64,000 bases of DNA. Origin: Icerya purchasi (Eukaryota > Arthropoda > Insecta > Hemiptera > Monophlebidae). Under the pieces are notes generated by a model. It did no database searches and was not told the origin of the DNA. It worked only from the letters and a program-made list of their open reading frames with translations. Positions 57,215 through 64,000 of this stretch are shown one piece after another; position 1 is the first letter of the stretch; every line of letters starts with the position of its first letter. The DNA lies in NCBI GenBank assembly GCA_039619475.1, contig CM077115.1, positions 444,200,792-444,264,791 of the forward strand, given 5' to 3'. Both the position numbers and the translations under genes were made by a program.

Positions 57215-59510
57215 TTTTATTTTACGGTCCTAATACTTTAGGCGTGTATTATCATGAATTGTAGTCCCTAAACATCAAAAACTTTTCGAATTTGTTATCT
57301 TTTCTGTATTCTGCAGACCTTAGTGTGCGGATTAAAAAGAAAATTAATATCGTACCTCGTATAGAACCGGCTGTGGTATTTTCTAATAAAATAGTTCTCG
57401 TTAGCTGTGATTTTTTTTTCTATTATCTAGTCTTAATGCTTCAAGTGTGAATTTTCACAAATTTTGTACTCTAAATAATAAATGTTTTCCAATTTTATAT
57501 TTCTCCTCTATTCCGGAGATCTTGGGGTAAAAAAAAGGAAATCAATACTGTGGCTCGTATAGTTCCGGCTGTAGAATTTTCTAAACATTTTTCTCTGAAA
57601 ACTTGATTTGTATCATTTCAAAATTTAGGCTCATTAATTATAAAGATTAGGAGTCTCATTTTTTTCCTAAATTCCCGCGATCAAAATAGGCCGTTTAAAA
57701 AAAAATGGCTATTCAACTACCGTGGGAAGAACTGTTCATTTCTTTTACTACCGTAAGTTACACATAATTTTCACTTTTTTCAAAATTTAGAACATTTCAT
57801 ATTACACTTTTGGGATTTAAAGATTATACATATGTTCTTGAGATTGAATTGCATCATTTAAAGAAAATATTGACGTTCCAGCTCTCATGGAATGGGCTGC
57901 GGAATTTTCTCTATTTTCCAGTCTTAACGATTTAAGTTTGAAATTTCAGAAATTTTGGACTCTAAATAGAAAAATTATTCTTATTTTATACTTTTCCTGT
58001 ATTCGGGAGACCTTGGCATGTAGGTCAGAAAGAAAATAATTTTTCGTAACTCGTGTAGAAATAGCTATAAAATTTTATAGGTACTTTTCACTCAAAACTT
58101 GATCTTCTTGTTTTTCAAAGTTTGCGCCGGATAATCACAAAGTTTTAAGAGTCCTATGTTCTCGTGTTTGAAATAGGTCATTTTAAAAACAATTGACCAT
58201 TCAGCTGCCGTAGAAAGATTGTATATTTCCCTTTACTGTTTGAAATGTGCATTTTTGCAAATTTTTGTCCCCAAAAACTGAAATCTATCAAATTTTATAT
58301 CTCCCCTGTGTTCTGTAGACCTTAGTATACATATTAGAAAGGAAATAAATACAGTAAATAACATTGAACCATCTCTGGAATATCGTAAAAAAATTTTTTC
58401 CGTAACTCATATGGCTCCAACTGTGGAATTTTCCCAAAAAATTTTTTTAAACCTACTTTTCACTTCTTTCAAAATTTTGGACTTTTCATTTTAAAATTTC
58501 GGGGTTTTAGATTCTTCGTATGTTCTAGGGATATGGAATGAGCTGTAGACATTTTTTTATTTTACAGTCCTAATATTTTAGGCGTGTATTTTCATAAATT
58601 GTCGTCCCTAAACATCAAAACTTTTCGAATTTGTTATTTTTTCTGTATTTCGGTAATCTTAGTGTGCAGATTAAAAAGAAAATTAATATCGTACCTCGTA
58701 TAGAACTGGCTGTGGAATTTTCTAAAAAAATAGTACTTGTTAGCTGTGATTTCCACTTTGAAAAAAGTTCGGGACCTTCTAATTAAATTTTATTAGATTT
58801 CGGATTCTTTCTATATTCTAGCGATTGTAGTACATTATTTAAAGAAAGTAGTGACCCTCCACCTACCATGGAATGAGCTGTGGACCTTTGTTTATGTTCT
58901 AGTCAAAACGCTTAAATGTGCATGTTCACAAATTTTGGACTCGAAGTATCAAAATGTTTCTTATTTTATCTTTCTCCTGTATTCGGGACATCTTGGCATG
59001 CGGGTTTGAATGAAAACCAATACCGTAACTCATATAGAACCTGCTATAGACTGTTCTGAACATTTTTCTCTGAAAACTGGATTTGAATGTTTTTCAAAAT
59101 TTGGACCTGTTAATTATAAAATTTAGGAGTTTCACTTTTTTCTACATTCTAGCGATAAAAACCAAAGTTGAGAGGCAGATAAAATAAAAAAGAAAAAAAA
59201 AATAGACCCTTTAAAAAACAAATAATCATTTAGCTATCATGGGAAGGGCTGTTTATTTCTTTTACTGCAATTAATTAAACATAATTTTCACTTTTTTCAA
59301 AATTTTGGGGCTTTTCATTTTAACATTTTAGGGTTTTAGATAATAGATATGTTTTTAAGATTGAAATGCATCATTTAAAGAATGACCTTCCAGCTACCAT
59401 GGAATTGGTTGTGGAATTTTCTCTATTTTCTAGTCTTAACGCTTTAAGTTTGAATTTTCAGAAATTTTGGACTTTAAATACCAAAATTATTCTTATTTTA
59501 TACTTCTCCC
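57215..59510 (+). repeat. irregular higher-order satellite, about 330-bp monomers
   Basis: The marker GACCTTGG/GATCTTAG block recurs at about 57311, 57518, 58010, 58316, 58654 and 58986. A 200-bp stretch at 57215-57410 (TTACGGTCCTAATACTTTAG and onward) is about 93% identical to one at about 58557-58750, 1.34 kb away. Likewise 57590-57990 resembles 59060-59490, 1.47 kb away. This indicates a higher-order unit of about 1.4 kb built of diverged monomers, present about 1.6 times. Non-coding. Confidence 0.75.
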
Positions 59511-59524
59511 GTTTTTTTTTTATT

Positions 59525-60060
59525 TTGTTGGATTCGTCAAAAAAGAAAAAAAGGCATGAGTCCGAGAAAGAGGAAAAGGATGAGAAGCGTAATCAGATGT
59601 TTATACGATCAGATATGGAAGATGGGAAAGACTGAAGTGCTGGAATGACCGAGGATGATGGCAAGGAGAGAACAAAAGATACACAATGCGGGGAGTTGGA
59701 AGATCAATTGGCAGAAGTGAAGAGTAAAAGGAATAACGTTCGGAAGCGATACAGGTGCATTCAAACAAAATGTGATTAGCGTCACTTATAAAGTTGCGAG
59801 AAAATGGTGTAGGTAATGGAGAGGAGAGGTGACTAGATAGAAGCGAAATATGGAAGCGGGAAGCAAACTGTGCCCAAAGCGTAGGCGAAAGATTGCAGAG
59901 AGAGTTGAACGCCGGATGGAGGGAAAATTTAAAAACCATGGATGAGACGATAGTAGATAGGAGGAATACGGATTTGAGAATGAGGAGGAATACGAGTTTA
60001 ACTATAGTCTGGAATGAGCTTAGCAGACGATTGAAGAGACTTGACAGATGTACCGGCAAG
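59525..60060 (-). pseudogene. family B-like ORF2 C-terminal fragment
   Basis: The minus ORF 60077-59601 carries FNSLCNLSPTLWAQFASRF, then FISDANHILFECTCIASERY. It matches the RLRFGHSCLPASLY and RIFFECASLSSERL region of element B (35330-35500). A T-run at about 59511-59521 on the plus strand marks the poly(A) end. 5' of it lies an ORF1-type region in the same orientation. Confidence 0.7.
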
Positions 60061-60079
60061 TGGAAAACTGGCGGCATTT

Positions 60080-60960
60080 ACCTGTCGTGTTTCAATAATT
60101 ATTTTTTTCATTGTATGCATCCGTTCTCTATTTCTCCTATCCACGTCCGAGGAGAAGAATGATACTGACCGTTTCCGAACAGGATCGTTTTTAGGAACTA
60201 GATGGTTTTTATCAAAAAATCCTGTTTTTCTAGAAAGGGGCCCTGGTTTTAGATATGTCGCTAGATGGCAAGGACGGGTAATTGCCATCATTCGATTATA
60301 AGTCATTTTGATGGTAGGTCTTCGCAATTTCAAATGAAGCCTTTTGAAAACTCAAGTTATTAGAAGTCGATAACTCGCTCATGTTGTGTTGTCTGTTCCT
60401 CTCGGGGCAGGATGTATTTGTGGATTTATGGTTGTCACCGCAAAATACACACAGAATCCCCCATTTGACTGTTACACTCAGCTTCTAAATGGTCCTTTCT
60501 TCCGCATCTGACACAACTCGGACTACTTTTGCATTGATTCGCGAACAGACAGCTCACAACGGAAATGCACATTTCACATGAAGACGTACTACAAAGGAAG
60601 GTTTTGTCCCTCGGAAGATACTAAAGCCGTAGGACTCGGTACGAATTTAATCTCGTCATTTACAATAACACCCCTTTTTTAGTCTCTTTACATAATTAAC
60701 CATATACACGGTTCACAGAGAATCATTTCCAATAATTTTGTTTTATTGTATTCGATATCGATACCCTTAATAATTCCTGTTCTTGAGATAAAAAAGCAGT
60801 CATTTCTAGCTAAATTATTTGCCGAGACAAGAGAAGCAAAATTAACAAAGACTCTGCTACGTCCGAACTTTTAAATTTCGTTAAAATCTCTTTACATAAG
60901 TGGACTTCATTAAAATTTGAGTGACTTTAAGCGCTCTGATCGATACGCGAAATTGTTCCT
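60080..60960 (-). pseudogene. retrotransposon ORF1 with zinc knuckles, decayed
   Basis: On the minus strand, in broken frames: IIGNDSL-type sequence, a PSFVVRLHVKCAFPL block (about 60590), a degraded first knuckle (CVRCGRKDHLEAEC-like, about 60500), then CVFCGDNHKSTNTSC (about 60440) followed by NLSFQKASFEIAKTY. The order matches ORF1 of I/LOA/R1-group elements and of element B (third knuckle followed by ISFSEACQLKKE). With 59525-60060 it may be one internally deleted element. Confidence 0.6.
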
Positions 60961-61940
60961 GATTATCCGTATTTAATTTTTCGATAAAAACTTTGAAGTG
61001 TGTTTAGAATCGCTATTGTAAGCTGGGTTATATTTATTTATTTAGATGCATCAGCGTCAGAGCTAACATCATTTCTTGATATATTACGAGTATTTTTATT
61101 ATTATTCGGGTTAATTGTATCTAAACAATTGTACTATTATTACGGCTACCTCTATCACCACTTTTATCTCGACTATTATTATTGTTATCCTTATCGTCAT
61201 TGTTATTATGTAGGTGACTAGAAATAGAGGAATTATCTCTGTAACTAGACTACAGTTATCAAGTACCATTACGAGAGAGCTACTGGTGACCGGGAGAGGA
61301 TCCGCCGTATCGGAGTGAAACATCTTATTATACTGTAACACAGGATAACAAATTTTTTTTTTTTTTTTTGGTGCCGGAAAACTTGGAACTAATTTTGGAT
61401 ATATTTGATGACCTAAATTCAAAGATACCTAGTTTTCTTTTTTGTAGCAGCTCCAGTTTTCGAGATACAAGTTAATTGATTTTCATTTTTATAAAAGGCA
61501 CAAATAATGAAATAATGGTACCTTTACAGGTTTAAACGGAAACGTGGTACCTAAAACTAGATTATATAAGGCAATAAAAATTGCCAATAACTGTACAACT
61601 TAGACCTTTTATACCTGCCTAAGGCTCTCTCACACACGCCGATATATATTATCCGGAATCTGCCACTGCTGTATCCGGTTCAATTTACAATTAATTTTGC
61701 GTAATTGCAGTTGTGCTTTCACACTTTTTGTTATGTGTGTGGCGAATACACTTTAAAAGAAAGCAGAAAACCTATTTCTGCTTTTGTGAAACGGTGTTAC
61801 CTTGCTTATTTCGGCGTTCACTTACAAAACTGAAATAAAGCTCGGGCTCCATATTTAGTGTTGTAACATGCGTTGAAAATTTGCGACATGGACAATTGAA
61901 AAGAGAAAATGTCTAAAGTTTGGAATGGCAATGGTTTGGA
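60961..61940. other. AT-rich spacer
   Basis: A T-run at about 61351-61370; no supported gene. The segment 61620-61760 (CTCTCACACACGCCGATATA and onward, TGTGTGTGGCG later) has a transposon-like look but is not identified. Confidence 0.35.
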
Positions 61941-61977
61941 GGGAACCGAGGAACCATTATGATAAGTGTTATTTTGA

Positions 61978-62406
61978 ATGGCGAATATCAAAGACATTTC
62001 TCGGAGCAATAGAAATAAATGGACATATCCCGATCTTAATTTATCAAGGAGGCCGGTACCGTATTTGGATGAAATCACCATTCCATTATTTAATAGTCCG
62101 CCTAGACGATTCTCGGAAAACGAAATCGAACTATCAGTGTCTGATGAAGACGGTAATGTGCAATCAGAGAGCGATAGTGATTTTGAAGCAGATGCAGACA
62201 AGCCTCAACGTTCCAATCAACAAGACCTGAACGATCTATGTAGAGAATTAAACTTCTCAAAGAAGTCTTCAGAATTACTTGCCTCCATATTAAAAGAAAA
62301 GAATCTGCTTAAACAGGGTGCTAACATTACATTTTATCGTAAAAGTGAAACAGATTTTTGCCCTTTTTCTATCAAGAAAATAACCTCGTATTCTGTAATG
62401 ATATAA
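61978..62406 (+). pseudogene. transposon-associated ORF, insect repeat family
   Basis: 142 codons: a Pro-rich start (RRPVPYLDEITIPLFNSPP), an acidic Ser/Asp/Glu tract, then LNDLCRELNFSKKSSELLAS, LKEKNLLKQGANITFYRKSE. This resembles a repeat-associated protein frequent in insect genomes, which I recall with the pattern SELNDLxRDLxLSK...LLxSRLxExNLL...FYR. After about 62358 the family-like continuation (ENNLVFCNDI) lies in another frame, so there is a frameshift. The ORF ends inside a palindrome (62360-62462). Function unknown. Confidence 0.45.
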
Positions 62407-62462
62407 AAAGAATCTTTATATCATTACAGAATACCGGGTTATTTCCATAAGAGAAAAAGGGC
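62360..62462. repeat. palindrome with 46-bp arms
   Basis: GCCCTTTTTCTATCAAGAAA... (62360-62405) is the reverse complement of 62417-62462 at about 39 of 46 positions, with an 11-bp loop. The left arm is coding sequence of the preceding ORF, so the right arm is probably an inverted partial duplication. Confidence 0.7.
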
Positions 62463-63220
62463 AGTAGATCAGAAGCAATGGGTTTATCGGAATGGGTCAC
62501 CCTCTTTCGGGCGCGGACGAATTTAGAATTTATTACAGATCACCTGTTGTGATTTTTAGATATCATCCGTTAAACTTTATCATCCGTGATAATGAGAAAA
62601 CGAGTTATCAAATACTGGTATCAGAAATTCCACCCAAAAATATCGTTCTTCGTTAACGAATTAGTTTTTCCGCGCGTATAGCATGTTATATATGCATACA
62701 TATATGTATAATCACAAAGCACATATTTTACGTCATTTTATTCGGTTATTCACTTTTTTAAAATATTTTCCATGTTTTTTGAATTAACGACTTCAGCGTG
62801 ACATACAGATAAACAGTTGCGATTTAAATTTAAGAGTTCTGTTAGCAATAGTGATAGGAAACGACAAAGAGGATTAATATTAATAATCGGTCAAATGTAT
62901 TATCGGCTCTTTTTATTTTTTTTCGTTAATGTATAGCCAGCCGTTTTTTAAAAAATTTACAAATTATTAATTCTACGTCATTTAATGTGTAACATAACTG
63001 GACTGAATTTGCTTCTAATACATATTCGTCGTATTATCTGTTTCATTAGTATCTAGCAAGTTTATTTGAGGATACGTTTACTGAGGTTTCTTCTGTTATC
63101 CATGATTTTGGTTACATATTTAACTCCTTGATGAATCTACTTAGGTTTCAAAAAAATATCACTAGTAATTTTTTAAGGGATTGCGACGCTTGTTTGATCA
63201 TATAAGAATGGATTTGATCT
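62463..63220. other. AT-rich spacer
   Basis: No feature recognised; a TATATGCATACATATATG palindromic stretch lies at about 62688-62709. Confidence 0.4.
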
Positions 63221-64000
63221 ATGCCAGGTGTACTATTTTTTGTGGGAAATTTAAGTTGGAATTCGAGTTCATTATATCTAATTGAAGAAAGGAGAAAATA
63301 CAAAAATAGAGATAATTGCAGATATAAAATAGTTCAGAAACAAATTAAAAGTTCTGTAAAAAGAGAAAAAGAGGTGTGGTATCCGAAATCATGTCAAGAA
63401 ATTGAAGATATAATAAATAAACACGAGAAATTCCGGTTACACAAAAAGCTAAAAGAAACGGCTAAAATCTATAAACCAAAGAGGCAACCACATATAATGA
63501 AGAATTCTAAAGAAATCATAGTTACTGAACGGCATATCCTAATCAAAATGTGGACAGATTACAGATTATATTGAGAAACTTTACGATAATAATAGAGATA
63601 GCAGACAAACAGGAATATAATAACCCCGGTTTAGAAATTATAAGTCTGAAGTAGAAGAGGCCTTGAAGAATACACTAGTACGAAAAGCTTCGGGTCCCCA
63701 CGGACTACCCACTGATTTGCTTAAGTTATTGAAGGATAGTGATATCATAAAGCTAACAATGATATACAATAAGATCTACTGTAGTAGGATAATACCATAA
63801 GAATGAATGCAATCAAAAATTATTACAATTCCCAAAAAGAAGAAAACGGTGTCTTGTGAAGACTTTACATTAATTAGCCTGATGTCGCATTTATTAAAAA
63901 TATTACTAAGGATAATTCAGAGAAGGATACAAAGGAAATGTGGAAAAACAATTAGCAAGGAACAATTCAGATTTAGGCCTGGTACGGGAACTAGAGAAGC
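63221..64000 (+). pseudogene. RTE-type reverse transcriptase, decayed, runs off the window
   Basis: The frame 63221-63574 holds the linker typical of RTE/BovB-like elements: QIKSSVKREKEVWY, CQEIEDIINKHEKFRLHKK, KEIIVTERHILIKMWTDY. After stops, frames continue with SEVEEALKNTLVRKASGPHG (about 63647-63705), DLLKLLKDSDIIK, KIITIPKKKKTVSCEDF, ISLMSHLLKILLRIIQRRI and FRFRPGTGTRE at the window end. These are the RT fingers and the early palm. The endonuclease is not seen upstream, so the copy may be 5'-truncated. Confidence 0.7.

Noticed and set aside
61000..61221. Tyr-rich 73-codon ORF
   Set aside because: Generated by a TATTATTATTA-like low-complexity stretch; no homology recognised.

Overview
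The window is eukaryotic, most likely insect or another arthropod nuclear DNA. It is AT-rich, carries canonical splice sites around a coiled-coil exon, long non-coding stretches, microsatellites and satellite arrays, and a dense, nested population of arthropod-type transposable elements. I see no operons, bacterial genes, CRISPR arrays, rRNA or tRNA genes. The species cannot be named from the sequence; a hymenopteran or hemipteran is only a guess.

Layout. 1-474: 3' end of a mariner element. 2320-4378: a Kolobok-like TTAA-target element with a dead transposase on the minus strand. 4652-9419: three long inverted repeats (MITE or foldback type) and a possible acidic terminal exon near 6.1-6.4 kb. 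10.2-15.5 kb: decayed reverse transcriptase, a minus-strand mariner piece, and two minus-strand copies of a pyrimidine-rich non-LTR family (called family B). 17.4-27.8 kb: a CR1/Daphne-like element (F) whose 5' UTR was split by a nearly intact I-group element (A) with a 13-bp target duplication. 28374-28526: a 51-codon symmetric internal exon on the minus strand. 29.1-39.2 kb: a minus-strand I-group element (D) split inside its RNase H domain by a 6.6-kb family B element, with a 9-bp target duplication. 39.2-39.8 kb: the end of another I-group element (E). 41.8-42.8 kb: a Merlin/IS1595-type transposase remnant. 43-48 kb: hairpins, a dispersed repeat, a 235-bp duplication, a 285-bp satellite and a second Kolobok-like remnant. 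48348-55847: a full-length I-group element (C), itself split in ORF1 by a Penelope-like element with long inverted repeats and a 17-bp target duplication. 57.2-59.5 kb: a higher-order satellite. 59.5-61 kb: an internally deleted minus-strand family B-like copy. 62-64 kb: a transposon-associated ORF with a palindrome, and the start of an RTE-type element.

How the parts fit. Nearly all coding capacity belongs to selfish elements, and most reading frames are broken. The best preserved is ORF2 of element A (1067 codons, intact), which unlike its relatives C and D lacks an RNase H domain. Three nested insertions with perfect or near-perfect target duplications (A in F, B in D, Penelope in C) give a clear relative chronology. 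Only two segments (28374-28526, and less surely 6083-6373) look like host gene exons.

I did not find a convincing new biological system. The most informative signals are the RNase H-less I-group lineage, the nested insertions, the inverted-repeat Penelope copy and the higher-order satellites.
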